Source: Parapedobacter indicus
Lineage (GTDB): Bacteria; Bacteroidota; Bacteroidia; Sphingobacteriales; Sphingobacteriaceae
Length of the DNA: 64,000 bases
Direction of reading: 5' to 3'
Assembly: GCF_900113765.1 (NCBI RefSeq)
Contig: NZ_FOQO01000013.1
Span: 124,001 to 188,000, forward strand
Shown: positions 28,390 through 37,755 of the stretch, piece by piece
Position numbering within the stretch: the stretch's first letter is position 1
How the letters are laid out: the number at the start of each line of letters is the position of its first letter
The notes under the pieces: model-generated
Told to the model about the DNA's origin: nothing
Databases searched by the model: none
Seen by the model: the letters and a program-made list of their open reading frames with translations, nothing else
Program-made: the position numbers and the translations under genes

Positions 28390-29460
28390 ATGATGCATTA
28401 TCGATTGCCAAAGACACGTGATTTTGAGCGTCAACTGGGGGATAAGCACACACACCTGGTTACGCTGGAGAACAACAGAGGAGTAGTTGTCGGTCTTTCC
28501 GACTTTGGAGCGCGTATTGTAAGTATCCTTGTGCCCGATAAGCTGGGCAATCCTACCGATGTAGTGCTGGGCTTCAATACCATCGAGGAATACCTCGCTG
28601 CGGATGAAATATATCACGGAGCAACGGTCGGGCGATTTGCAAACCGCATTGCCAACGGCCGCTTTACCCTTGAAGGAGAAACGTTTTACGTAAAACCCAA
28701 TAACGGGCCAAATGCACTCCATGGGGGTGCCAATGGCTTTCAGAACCGCATATGGGATAGGCGTGTGGTATACAAAGAAAAGGCTGATTTTTATTACGTA
28801 TCTGCCGATGGCGAAGAAGGCTTTCCAGGTAAACTGTCGGTCATGGTCAAATACCGCCTCACGGATGACAATGAGCTGGTCATTACCTATCGGGCGGAAA
28901 CGGATAAAGCCACCGTGATCAATCTGACCAACCATGCTTTTTTCAACCTGAATGGTGAAGGCAACGAGAACGTATTGGATCATTTGCTGCAAATAAAGGC
29001 CGATGCCTACTTGCCGGTGGATAGCCATCAAATCCCGACCGGTGCAGTCGAATCCGTGGAAAACACCCCTTTCGATTTCCGAGAAATCAAGCCCATCGGT
29101 CAGGAAATCAACCTTACTAACGATCAATTGGCCATGGCCAAGGGATATGATCACAATTATGTACTCAATGCAGATGTAACGACCGTCCAACTACCCGCTG
29201 CTACCGCTATTTCACCGCTCACAGGTATCCGCTTGGATGTATTGACCACCGAACCGGGATTACAACTGTATACCGGCAATTTCCTAAATGGCAACGATAA
29301 AGGAAAACAAGGAGTCTATTACGAAAAACACGGTGCTTTTTGTCTCGAGACACAGCACTTTCCGGACTCGCCCAATCAACCGGATTTTCCCAGCACGCTG
29401 CTTTTGCCCGGGCAGGTATTTCATTCGGAAACTAGCTATCGCTTTTCAGTAGTTAAGTAA
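28390..29460 (+). CDS. galM: Aldose 1-epimerase (galactose mutarotase)
   Basis: Interconverts alpha- and beta-anomers of galactose or glucose, supplying the alpha form used by galactokinase. 356 residues with GATVGRFANRIANGRF, the substrate-binding NGPNALHGG, the catalytic His segment LTNHAFFNLNGEG and the catalytic Glu segment FCLETQHFPDSPN. No signal peptide, so cytoplasmic. It begins 21 bp after galK, consistent with co-transcription. Confidence 0.95.
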   Translation: MMHYRLPKTRDFERQLGDKHTHLVTLENNRGVVVGLSDFGARIVSILVPDKLGNPTDVVLGFNTIEEYLAADEIYHGATVGRFANRIANGRFTLEGETFYVKPNNGPNALHGGANGFQNRIWDRRVVYKEKADFYYVSADGEEGFPGKLSVMVKYRLTDDNELVITYRAETDKATVINLTNHAFFNLNGEGNENVLDHLLQIKADAYLPVDSHQIPTGAVESVENTPFDFREIKPIGQEINLTNDQLAMAKGYDHNYVLNADVTTVQLPAATAISPLTGIRLDVLTTEPGLQLYTGNFLNGNDKGKQGVYYEKHGAFCLETQHFPDSPNQPDFPSTLLLPGQVFHSETSYRFSVVK

Positions 29461-29606
29461 AAAAGACGCTGGATATGCAGGGTACCGCTTATCCAAGTTT
29501 GAATCTTCGTTAGAAAGGGTTAATTTTAACAACTTTTCCTCCAAAAGCCGTCTTACAACGGCAGGAGAGAGACCGAAAACTGCGAAGCCATTAGCTTAGT
29601 TTAACC

Positions 29607-30734
29607 ATGATACTGATTGTAGACGACAAGATTGAGAATATTACCGCCCTGACTAAGATCCTGGCCTCGCAGGATTTCGACGTGGACTCGGCATTGTCGG
29701 GTGAAGAGGCCTTGAAAAAGGTGCTGAAAAACGAATATCAGCTTGTCATTCTGGATGTGCAGATGCCCGGCATGGATGGCTTTGAAGTGGCCGAAGCAAT
29801 TTCGGGGATTCGCAAAACCAGTGAATTGCCCATCATCTTTCTTTCTGCAGTCAATGTCAGCAAGGCATTTATCACCAAAGGATATACCTCCGGAGGGCAT
29901 GATTACCTCGTAAAACCTGTCGATCCGGACATCCTCGTGCTCAAGATACGTACCTTTATCAAGCTTCAGGAACAGACCAAGGAACTGGCGCATACCCAAC
30001 AGGAACTACGTAATGAAATTGAGCAACGCAAACGCTTAGAAGAAAAAAAAGATGAACTCATGGGCATGGTAAGCCATGAAGTAAAAACTCCCTTAACCTC
30101 TGTAAAAGCGTACATCCAGCTCGCGGGCGTAGCCGTGCACAACGACCGAAAGGAAAATGCCCTATCGTTTATCAACAAGGCAGACAGCCAAATAGATAAG
30201 CTCAACCAAATGATGACCGCGCTGCTAGACATGGCAAAAATGGAAGCCGGCATGCTCGACTTTAACATGGGAGAATTCAATCTCAATCACTTGGTAGACG
30301 GCGCATTGGATATTTTTATCCAAAGTAACCCGGAAAGACAGGTAGTACGAACGGGAGATGCAGACATTACTTTGCAGGGAGATCTGCTGCGGCTCGAACA
30401 GGTAATTCTTAACTACCTATCCAACGCCGCCAAATATTCGCCCGAAACCGAAACAATACAGGTAACCATACGGAAAACAGCAGGCAACCACGTGGAGGTG
30501 TGCGTAACAGACAAAGGAATCGGCATTACTGAAGAAGACCAAACCAATCTCTTTAAGAAATTTTATAGAACTGAGCAATCGATTGCCGAATACCGTGGAA
30601 TGGGAATGGGCCTTTATTTGTGTGCCGAAATCGTTAAATTCCATCGGGGAACATATGGCGTAAAAAGTAGTCCGCAGGAAGGGTCAACCTTTTATTTCAC
30701 CTTGCCTATCGACCTCGATAAAACCGATTGCTAA
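29607..30734 (+). CDS. Soluble response-regulator/histidine kinase fusion (REC-HisKA-HATPase)
   Basis: Cytoplasmic signalling protein of 375 residues: an N-terminal receiver (LIVDDK, phospho-acceptor Asp50 in LVILDVQMPGMDG, KPVDPD), a short coiled linker, HisKA with His157 in MVSHEVKTPLTS, and HATPase with N-box LNYLSNAAKYSP, G1 DKGIGI and G2 GMGMGLYLC. No transmembrane or sensor domain, so its input probably arrives through the receiver. The next gene, 12 bp downstream, is a membrane hybrid kinase with three receivers, suggesting a two-kinase phosphorelay. No DNA-binding output is encoded beside them. Confidence 0.93.
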   Translation: MILIVDDKIENITALTKILASQDFDVDSALSGEEALKKVLKNEYQLVILDVQMPGMDGFEVAEAISGIRKTSELPIIFLSAVNVSKAFITKGYTSGGHDYLVKPVDPDILVLKIRTFIKLQEQTKELAHTQQELRNEIEQRKRLEEKKDELMGMVSHEVKTPLTSVKAYIQLAGVAVHNDRKENALSFINKADSQIDKLNQMMTALLDMAKMEAGMLDFNMGEFNLNHLVDGALDIFIQSNPERQVVRTGDADITLQGDLLRLEQVILNYLSNAAKYSPETETIQVTIRKTAGNHVEVCVTDKGIGITEEDQTNLFKKFYRTEQSIAEYRGMGMGLYLCAEIVKFHRGTYGVKSSPQEGSTFYFTLPIDLDKTDC

Positions 30735-30746
30735 CACATCAGTCGC

Positions 30747-33700
30747 ATGAAAAGCAACACAAACAGAAATCTGAAAATCGGCTTCGGCTTGTCGATTCTC
30801 CTGCTAATCTTTAGTTCACTGATTGCCTACGTCTGCATCGATAGACTGCTGGAAAATTCGGCATTGGTACGTCAGACGAATCAGATAACTCATACGCTTG
30901 AACAGGTGGTGTCAAGTATCCAAGAGGCCGAAACTTCGGAACGCGGTTACCTTATTACAAACAATGTGCTGTATCTGGAGCCATATACAGCCGCTTGCCA
31001 ACGGTCGCATCAATTGCTGGACGAGGTGATTCTACAAATCAAAGACAACCCCGTACAGTTAGAAGCCGGCCAGAAACTGAAAGAGACCTTAAGCCTTCGT
31101 ATCGAACGCATGAATGCCATGATCGATGCAAAGGGGACTACCGGAATCGTCAACGAAAAAGAGATTGAGATGGGTCGTGCTTATATGGAAGATATCCGCA
31201 CACTATCCAACCAGATGATCACCGAAGCCACCAGCCAAGTGCAAGTGCAAACAGAAATACGCGACCGGTTTGCGCGATATACACCTGGTGTCATCGTACT
31301 GGCGGCACTGCTGGCCATCTTGATTGCCGTGGTATTCTACATACGGATTGTACAGGATATGGCCGAACGCAGTGCGCTGCACAACGCCCTGGAAGAGCAA
31401 GACCTCCAAACGAAGCAACGACTTTCCATTATACGGGAAATCGCTTCTCAGATCTCGGCGGGTGACTACACCGTACGGATAAACGACGACGAGAAGGATA
31501 CACTGGGGAGTTTAGCAGGTTCCCTTAACCGAATGGCGGAATCGCTCGCCCTATCTTTCGAGCGCCTCGCAAACAATGAATGGCTGCAAAGCGGTGTAGC
31601 GGATCTGAATGAGAAAATGGTGGGTGAGAAACAAGTAGAAACCATTTGTCAGGATATCATTACCTTTCTGGCTGAATATACCGGCAGCCAAACAGGAGCC
31701 ATATACCTGTTAAACGATAACCATCTCACCTTACAAAGCGGGTATGCGCTACAGACTGACAAAGCTATGAGCATCCCTCTCGGACAAGGGATTGTCGGCC
31801 AATCTGTACGGGATAAAAAGGCTATCGTGCTCACGGATATCGAAGAACACTCAGTCATCATTTCCTATGCTACAGGCAGCATCAAACCAGCCGGCGTAAT
31901 TGCCTTTCCGATTTTCCACGAGCGCGAGGCAATCGGCGCAATCGAATTAGCAGCTTTACAACCGTTTTCCCAGCAGTCGCTTGCCTTTTTTACGATGGCA
32001 GCATCAAACATTGGTACGGCCATCTATGGCGCTCAAAGTCGCAAAAAATTACAGGAGCTCCTGGAAGAGACACAATCTCAAGCTGAAGAGTTGCAAGCTC
32101 AGCACGACGAATTGGAAAGCCTCAATGTTGAGCTCGAAGCGCATGCCCAAAAACTTCAGGCATCCGAAGAAGAACTCAAAGTACAGCAGGAGGAGCTCCA
32201 GCAAAACAACCTCGATCTGGAGGAACGAAACCGGATGATCCGGGAACGCAATGCCGAAATTCTCGCAAAAGCCAAAGAATTGGAAGTAAGCTCGCAGTAC
32301 AAGACCGAGTTTATGGCCAATATGTCGCATGAATTGCGAACCCCACTGAACTCCATCCTATTGCTTTCGCGTTACCTTGCCGAAAACAGCGAACAGAACC
32401 TCTCCGAAGATCAAATGGAATCCGCCCGCGTAATCTACAACTCGGGCAATGGTTTGCTACAGCTCATCGACGAACTGCTTGACCTTTCAAAAATTGAAGC
32501 GGGTAAAATGGACGTCGATTACGTTCCCGTGCCTGTGGCAGACGTGCTTAACAACATGGAAAGCACGTTTATGCCCGTAGCTCAAGACAAGAAACTCGAG
32601 CTGCAAATTACGCACACCTTACCGGATGGGTTCCTCATAGATACCGACAGAATGAAGATAGAACAGATTCTGAAAAATCTGCTCTCCAATGGCTTGAAAT
32701 TTACATCTAAAGGCCACGTTCGTCTATCCGTTGGAAAAAGTGATCAAGATCCGGCACTGTTAGCGTTTGCTGTTGAGGATACTGGACCCGGCATTCCTTC
32801 GGAAAAACTCGCGCTGATATTCGAAGCCTTCACGCAGGGAGATGGCTCCACCAAGCGTAAATACGGCGGTACCGGCTTGGGGCTTTCAATAAGCCGGCAA
32901 CTGGCCCGTCTTCTGGGTGGCGAAATTTACGTGACCAGTAAACCGGGTCAGGGCAGCACATTTACGTTCACTGTACCGATTGCGAAACCCCATTCCCAAG
33001 AACCAGACGCAGCAGAGCTGCCCGTACCTTCTCCCTCGCCTTACCTGGTACCCGTGGTGCCGGAACCCATCCCCGACGACCGGGATACGGTGACCCCGGA
33101 AGACAAGGTGATCCTTATCGTTGAAGACGACACTGCCTTTGCGCGCGAACTGCTGCGGTTTACTCACAGTCAACATTATAAGGGAGTGGTTGCGGTACGG
33201 GGAGACGAAGCTATGGATTTAGCCGTCCGGTACAATCCCCGGGCCATTTTATTGGACATTAAGCTGCCGATTAAAGACGGGTGGCAGGTGATGGATGAAC
33301 TGAAATCCAACCCTGAAACCCGGCACATACCGGTACACGTCATGTCATCGCTGGAAGCAAAAAAAGAAAGCCGCGCACACGGTGCCGCCGATTTTTTCAG
33401 TAAGCCGCTTGCCATCAAGCATATGCGCGAAATGTTTAAAAAACTGGAAACCATCTGGGCCGAGGGCTCCAAAAAAGTACTTATCGTTGAAGAAAATGCC
33501 AAACATGCTGAAGCCTTGGCGTATTTCCTGCAATCGTTCCAGATTTCTTCCAGCGTAAAAAATTCCATCGATGAAAGTGTGGCGAGTTTGTTGGGCAACG
33601 AAGCGGAGTGCGTAATTTTGGATATGGGCATACCTACCAAAAATCCCTATGATCTACTCGAAACGGTGAAACAAAATCCCGGGCTTGAGGAAGTACCCAT

Positions 33701-34280
33701 CATTGTATTTACCGGCCGTAGCCCCTCTCCCGCCGAAGAAATGCGCATCAAGCAATATGCGGACTCTATCGTCGTAAAAACCGCTTATTCGTATCAGCGG
33801 ATTATCGATGAAGTAGCTATCTTCCTCCACTTAGTGGAAACGCAGCAGGATGATATCTCAAAAACGGGCAAATTGCAGCTTTCTGCCCAAGATGTATTGC
33901 AGGGCAAAACCGCATTAATTGCCGACGACGATATCCGTAACATCTTCTCACTGACCAAAACGTTGGAAAAACTAGGAATGCAGGTGATATCGGCTACCGA
34001 CGGACAGGAAGCGCTGGAAAAATTGGAGGAACATCCTGAAACCAACATCGTAATTATGGACATGATGATGCCGCATTTGGATGGTTATGAAAGCACCACT
34101 AAAATCCGGAACCATAGTCGCTTCAGCCGTCTCCCCATCATCGCCGTGACAGCGAAAGCCATGATGGGCGATCGCGAAAAATGCATTGCTGCCGGCGCAT
34201 CTGACTACATTTCTAAACCGGTAGACATCGACCAACTGATTTCGTTGCTGCGCGTATGGCTATATGATGAACATGCATAG
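30747..34280 (+). CDS. CHASE3-HAMP-GAF hybrid histidine kinase with three C-terminal receivers
   Basis: Inner-membrane sensor kinase of 1177 residues. Order: TM1 (about 10-30), periplasmic CHASE3 domain (about 40-175, ETSERGYLITNN), TM2 (about 180-200), HAMP (about 225-275), GAF (about 295-430), a long coiled coil (about 435-515), HisKA with His528 in MSHELRTPLNS, HATPase (EQILKNLLSNGLKF, DTGPGIP, GTGLGLSIS), a proline-rich linker, then REC1 (Asp837), REC2 (Asp959, acidic pair Glu-Glu) and REC3 (Asp1105). This resembles Bacteroidota and myxobacterial multi-receiver kinases. Presumed partner is the soluble REC-kinase just upstream. The signal is unknown. Confidence 0.94.
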   Translation: MKSNTNRNLKIGFGLSILLLIFSSLIAYVCIDRLLENSALVRQTNQITHTLEQVVSSIQEAETSERGYLITNNVLYLEPYTAACQRSHQLLDEVILQIKDNPVQLEAGQKLKETLSLRIERMNAMIDAKGTTGIVNEKEIEMGRAYMEDIRTLSNQMITEATSQVQVQTEIRDRFARYTPGVIVLAALLAILIAVVFYIRIVQDMAERSALHNALEEQDLQTKQRLSIIREIASQISAGDYTVRINDDEKDTLGSLAGSLNRMAESLALSFERLANNEWLQSGVADLNEKMVGEKQVETICQDIITFLAEYTGSQTGAIYLLNDNHLTLQSGYALQTDKAMSIPLGQGIVGQSVRDKKAIVLTDIEEHSVIISYATGSIKPAGVIAFPIFHEREAIGAIELAALQPFSQQSLAFFTMAASNIGTAIYGAQSRKKLQELLEETQSQAEELQAQHDELESLNVELEAHAQKLQASEEELKVQQEELQQNNLDLEERNRMIRERNAEILAKAKELEVSSQYKTEFMANMSHELRTPLNSILLLSRYLAENSEQNLSEDQMESARVIYNSGNGLLQLIDELLDLSKIEAGKMDVDYVPVPVADVLNNMESTFMPVAQDKKLELQITHTLPDGFLIDTDRMKIEQILKNLLSNGLKFTSKGHVRLSVGKSDQDPALLAFAVEDTGPGIPSEKLALIFEAFTQGDGSTKRKYGGTGLGLSISRQLARLLGGEIYVTSKPGQGSTFTFTVPIAKPHSQEPDAAELPVPSPSPYLVPVVPEPIPDDRDTVTPEDKVILIVEDDTAFARELLRFTHSQHYKGVVAVRGDEAMDLAVRYNPRAILLDIKLPIKDGWQVMDELKSNPETRHIPVHVMSSLEAKKESRAHGAADFFSKPLAIKHMREMFKKLETIWAEGSKKVLIVEENAKHAEALAYFLQSFQISSSVKNSIDESVASLLGNEAECVILDMGIPTKNPYDLLETVKQNPGLEEVPIIVFTGRSPSPAEEMRIKQYADSIVVKTAYSYQRIIDEVAIFLHLVETQQDDISKTGKLQLSAQDVLQGKTALIADDDIRNIFSLTKTLEKLGMQVISATDGQEALEKLEEHPETNIVIMDMMMPHLDGYESTTKIRNHSRFSRLPIIAVTAKAMMGDREKCIAAGASDYISKPVDIDQLISLLRVWLYDEHA

Positions 34281-34288
34281 CATGTAAA

Positions 34289-35620
34289 CTATGCGACCAG
34301 CGCTTGCAACGCTTCATTTACCCGGTCGAATCCATAGGCAGCCACGACCCGGTTAAATGCTTGCCTAATTTCGGCATTGCAGAGATTTCCGATGCTCCCT
34401 TCGTGCGTATGGTTTACTTCTTTTCGCGGTTTAAATGTACCGGCTTCGATGGCCAAGCCGATGTTGCGATATGCCTCCCGGAATGGGACGCCACTGAGCA
34501 CTTCATCATTGACAACCTCAACACTGAATAGGTAATCGTACTTGGGATCATCCAGAATTCCTTCTTTAATACGAATATTTTCAAGCATAAAGGCTGTAAT
34601 TTCCAAACATTCGTTCAACGAACCGAATGCAGGAAACAGGTTTTCTTTCAGAAGTTGCAAATCCCGGTGATATCCCGACGGCAAATTGGTGGTCATCAAA
34701 GCGATTTCATTGGGCAATGCCTGGATTTTGTTGCACCGCGAACGTACCAATTCAAAAACGTCCGGGTTTTTTTTATGGGGCATGATACTGGAACCGGTCG
34801 TGAGGTGATCCGGAAATGTAATAAAACCGAAATTCTGATTCATGTATAAGCAAACGTCCATCGACAACTTGGCAAGGGTAGCTGCTAGGGCACTCATACC
34901 CTGCGCAAGTATGCGTTCGGTCTTTCCGCGGCCCATCTGCGCATATACCACATTATAGTTAAGACTGTCGAAACCAAGCAAATCCGTAGTCATTTGACGG
35001 TTAAGCGGAAACGAAGATCCATATCCCGCCGCGGAACCCAATGGGTTTTTGTTGCACACCTTCCATGCTGCCTGCAAAAGCTCCAAGTCATCAACCAAAC
35101 TTTCTGCATAGGCGCCAAACCATAGACCAAACGACGAAGGCATCGCAATCTGCAAATGTGTGTAACCCGGCAGCAGGACGTGCTTATATTGCTCGCTCAA
35201 TGTGATCAATCGCTCGAACAACACCTCCGTATTCTTGACCAACGTTTCAATTTCTGTACGAAAAAAAAGTTTGAGGTCTACCAACACCTGGTCATTGCGG
35301 GAACGGCCGCTATGGATTTTCTTTCCCGCTTCGCCAACGCGCTTGGTCAATAGTAGTTCGACCTGCGAATGCACGTCTTCCACACCTTCCTCAATGGTAA
35401 ATTCACCCGCCATAACTTCACGATACAGTTGCTTAAGTTCTTTCTGAACCGCATCCAAATCGTCGCCACTCAATAGGCCAATGCTGTGTAACATACGGGT
35501 GTGAGCCAGTGAACCCACAATGTCTGCCGCTGCCAACTGCAGATCGAGCACTCGATCGTTGCCTACGGTAAAAGATTCCACCAAATGATTTACGTCGGTA
35601 TTCTTCTGCCAAATTTTCAT
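34289..35620 (-). CDS. argH: Argininosuccinate lyase
   Basis: Cleaves argininosuccinate to arginine and fumarate, the last step of arginine synthesis. About 443 residues; the fumarase/aspartase-superfamily signature is GSSIMPHKKNPD, with SGRSRNDQV and GYTHLQIAMP also present. I chose the ATG at 35620 (MKIWQKN) because the extension upstream begins with TTG. It stands alone, convergent with the hybrid kinase (8-bp gap); other arg genes are outside the window. A TATTTTTG-type -7 box lies on the minus strand at 35665-35672. Confidence 0.96.
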   Translation of the reverse strand: MKIWQKNTDVNHLVESFTVGNDRVLDLQLAAADIVGSLAHTRMLHSIGLLSGDDLDAVQKELKQLYREVMAGEFTIEEGVEDVHSQVELLLTKRVGEAGKKIHSGRSRNDQVLVDLKLFFRTEIETLVKNTEVLFERLITLSEQYKHVLLPGYTHLQIAMPSSFGLWFGAYAESLVDDLELLQAAWKVCNKNPLGSAAGYGSSFPLNRQMTTDLLGFDSLNYNVVYAQMGRGKTERILAQGMSALAATLAKLSMDVCLYMNQNFGFITFPDHLTTGSSIMPHKKNPDVFELVRSRCNKIQALPNEIALMTTNLPSGYHRDLQLLKENLFPAFGSLNECLEITAFMLENIRIKEGILDDPKYDYLFSVEVVNDEVLSGVPFREAYRNIGLAIEAGTFKPRKEVNHTHEGSIGNLCNAEIRQAFNRVVAAYGFDRVNEALQALVA

Positions 35621-35804
35621 ATTCCGCAAGTTTCTTTTGCTTTTTGCGCTACGTTTTTTCGATTCAAAAATACAAATAGCTTACGGATTTTGGCCGCTTA
35701 CCAGATATTTTAAGTGAAAACGTCCTTTTGTCTCTTTTTTTGTTGCTAAAAGGATTAAAGCAAAAACAAGGGTGAGTGTTTACTCACTTATTTTTAAAAA
35801 AACT

Positions 35805-35835
35805 TTTGCAGTAATCATTTATATTCCTACGTTTG
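35805..35835 (+). promoter_or_regulatory. Consensus promoter reading into gene-free DNA
   Basis: TTTG (35805-35808), exactly 19 bp, then TACGTTTG (35828-35835), a perfect Bacteroidota promoter on the plus strand. Downstream to 36050 there is no credible gene on the plus strand, so it probably drives a small RNA. Confidence 0.6.
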
Positions 35836-35841
35836 TAACCA

Positions 35842-36050
35842 CGACAGGGGAAAATGGTTTGATTCAAACACTTTCAGCTTAGTTTGACAAGTAAGTGAAT
35901 CATGAATTACTCGATATTGTAAACATAAATTGATGATAGACCACTATGTCTTAAAACTGGAAAAACACTCGCTAACCAGTTATAAACCTATTTGTTTATT
36001 TTTTTTGCAAAAAGCGGCAGCAAGCATGGGAAACTTGATGCCGCTTTTGC
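35842..36050 (+). ncRNA. Candidate small RNA between argH and crp-like gene
   Basis: About 165-210 nt expected from the promoter at 35805-35835, ending either at the T-rich stretch 35998-36006 (preceded by a 6-bp stem, 35955-35960 with 35976-35981) or at the strong hairpin 36007-36050. The best open frame inside (ATG at 35932) encodes under 50 residues and runs through the hairpin, so coding is unlikely. No known RNA family recognised. The remaining gap, 35630-35800, holds only the presumed argH promoter. Confidence 0.35.
36007..36050 (-). terminator. Terminator hairpin of the crp-like gene
   Basis: GCAAAAAGCGGCA (36007-36019) pairs with TGCCGCTTTTGC (36039-36050), directly after the minus-strand crp-like stop at 36052. 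Read on the minus strand the second arm ends in five T residues. It may also stop plus-strand transcripts. Confidence 0.7.
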
Positions 36051-36051
36051 C

Positions 36052-36657
36052 TTATAGCCGTGGGGTATTCGCTTTTTGAGTAGCCAATCGGCGCCTGACC
36101 TTACTTAGAAATTCGGGTGTCATCCCCAGGTAAGCCGCAATATAATGTTGTGGCACACGCAGCGCAAGTTTGGGATATTGCTTTAAAAACTCGACATACC
36201 TTTCTTCGGCAGTTTTAGCAATGGTCCGGATGAGGCGGTGCTCCAAAGCCGATAGATGGCGTTGGATCATCAGCCGGAAAACGCGCTCAAACTGCGGCAC
36301 ACGGCGCAGCAATTCTTCCTTACGGGAGGGATTGAGCGTGAGCAATTCGCTGTCTTCCATGGCCTCGATATACAACAGGCTGGGTTTGCGTTCGTGGAAA
36401 CTACCAATATCACTTACCCACCAATCTTCGATAGAAAATTGCAGGATAACCTCACTGCCATTTTCGTCAATATAGTAGCTGCGGAGGCAACCCTTAACGA
36501 TATAAGCCTCAAAATCACACACCTCACCTTCCCGCAGCAGTAATTGCTTTTTTTTGACGGTCCTTGGCTTAAGCAGATCATTGAACACAGCAATATCCTC
36601 GGACGAAAAACGGCCGCACCGATTTACGTAGTCATTAATCGCAGTAAAATTACCCAT
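36052..36657 (-). CDS. Crp/Fnr-family transcriptional regulator
   Basis: 201-residue cytoplasmic regulator. The cyclic-nucleotide-binding-type beta-roll spans about 25-125 (LLREGEVCDFEAYIVKGCLRSYY, ILQFSIEDWWVSDIGSF), then a dimerisation helix and a winged HTH (about 150-195, LALRVPQHYIAAYLGMTPEFLSKVRRRL). No N-terminal Fe-S cysteine cluster. It belongs to the common Bacteroidota Crp/Fnr group whose effector is often unknown. Divergent from the dioxygenase/hydrolase pair across 154 bp, so regulating that pair is a reasonable guess. Confidence 0.92.
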   Translation of the reverse strand: MGNFTAINDYVNRCGRFSSEDIAVFNDLLKPRTVKKKQLLLREGEVCDFEAYIVKGCLRSYYIDENGSEVILQFSIEDWWVSDIGSFHERKPSLLYIEAMEDSELLTLNPSRKEELLRRVPQFERVFRLMIQRHLSALEHRLIRTIAKTAEERYVEFLKQYPKLALRVPQHYIAAYLGMTPEFLSKVRRRLATQKANTPRL

Positions 36658-36778
36658 AAAACAATCGCTTGTTAGGAATTCGCATATCTCATCAAACTTA
36701 CTGTTTTTTTCACCTCATTTCCAAACACCCGGATACGATTTCTTGTCATAGATTAATGCGGGGGGATAACAGGCAGGC

Positions 36779-36804
36779 TACCTTTGTATCAAATTATTAG
36801 GAGG
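36779..36804 (+). promoter_or_regulatory. -7 element and strong ribosome site of the dioxygenase operon
   Basis: TACCTTTG at 36779-36786 is a good -7 box, but no TTTG lies at the expected -33 position, which would fit an activator-dependent promoter. AGGAGG at 36799-36804, 7 nt before the ATG, is one of the few strong Shine-Dalgarno sites in the window. Confidence 0.4.
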
Positions 36805-36811
36805 AAAACTC

Positions 36812-37750
36812 ATGGAAAACAAGATTTTAGGGATACATCACATTACAGCCATTGCAGGCGATGCCCGGCGGAACTATGATTTTTACACCCGCGTTCTCGG
36901 TCTTCGAATGGTCAAAAAGACCGTAAACTTTGATGATCCGGAAACGTATCACTTCTATTTCGGCGACGAAGTTGGAACGCCGGGAACCATCCTTACTTTC
37001 TTTCCCTGGGGCAACCGCGTAAGACAGGGGCGACGTGGCACCCAGCAGGTCACAGAAATAGGGTATGCCGTACCCGAAGGGAGCTTGGATTTCTGGAAGA
37101 AACGACTTGAGGAAAACAATGCGATCATTAATAATGTGGCCTCCAAATTTGGCGAACAATACCTTACTTTTTTGGATCCAGATGGACTCAAGCTGGAACT
37201 TACTGTACCGAGTGAAGCCGACATGCGCACGCCCTGGGAAACTGACGAAGTGAAGGCCGAACACGCCACCCGTGGGTTTCACCACGTGACCCTTACCACC
37301 CTTGAGAAAGACGCCACAGCTCGTATCCTCACCGATATTTTTGGATACCGGCTGTTACAGCAAGACGTTAATCGCTTCCGCTTCGTCACCGACGCGGTGA
37401 AACAAGCTGCCTTCGTCGATTTGGTGGAAGCGCCGGGAGAGTCCGTGGGTTTCGTCGGCGGTGGATCTGTGCATCACGTCGCCTTCCGGGTAAAAGACGA
37501 AGCCACGCTCATGCAATTCCGTGAGAAAGTGGTGGCACAGGGACTTAACATTACCGAAAAAATAGACCGGAACTATTTTTATTCCTTGTATTTCCGCGAA
37601 CCGGGCGGCGTGTTATTTGAGATAGCTACGGACAATCCGGGTTTTGCAACGGATGAGACTGTAGCTGAATTGGGAAGCGGCTTGAAACTGCCTTCACAAT
37701 ATGAAGGGTACCGCAACCGTCTTGAGCAAGTTTTACCTCAATTGAATTAG
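36812..37750 (+). CDS. VOC-family ring-cleaving dioxygenase (MhqO/MhqA-like)
   Basis: Predicted metal-dependent extradiol dioxygenase acting on hydroquinones or catechols, cytoplasmic. 312 residues with two vicinal-oxygen-chelate modules. The first opens GIHHITAIAGDARRNYDFYTRVLGLRMVKKTVNFDD and the second GFHHVTLTT; metal ligands are expected from the HH pairs and the glutamate in GGVLFEIATDNPGF. The opening is characteristic of the MhqO/MhqA group, known for quinone resistance. Followed 5 bp later by a carboxylesterase-type hydrolase, the same pairing seen in Mhq systems. Confidence 0.88.
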   Translation: MENKILGIHHITAIAGDARRNYDFYTRVLGLRMVKKTVNFDDPETYHFYFGDEVGTPGTILTFFPWGNRVRQGRRGTQQVTEIGYAVPEGSLDFWKKRLEENNAIINNVASKFGEQYLTFLDPDGLKLELTVPSEADMRTPWETDEVKAEHATRGFHHVTLTTLEKDATARILTDIFGYRLLQQDVNRFRFVTDAVKQAAFVDLVEAPGESVGFVGGGSVHHVAFRVKDEATLMQFREKVVAQGLNITEKIDRNYFYSLYFREPGGVLFEIATDNPGFATDETVAELGSGLKLPSQYEGYRNRLEQVLPQLN

Positions 37751-37755
37751 TTATC

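Noticed and set aside
28084-29190. A 368-residue open frame antisense to galK and galM
   Set aside because: It spans two convincing genes on the other strand, has no domain, and its composition (many Ile, Phe, Cys, Gln runs) is that of a reverse-frame shadow.
33470-33860. REC2 of the hybrid kinase as a dead receiver
   Set aside because: The acidic pair is Glu-Glu, but the phospho-acceptor Asp959, a Thr and a Lys are present, so loss of function cannot be claimed.
35932-36078. A 48-codon open frame starting ATG ATA GAC on the plus strand
   Set aside because: It runs through the strong hairpin and into the end of the crp-like gene on the opposite strand; more likely part of a non-coding transcript.
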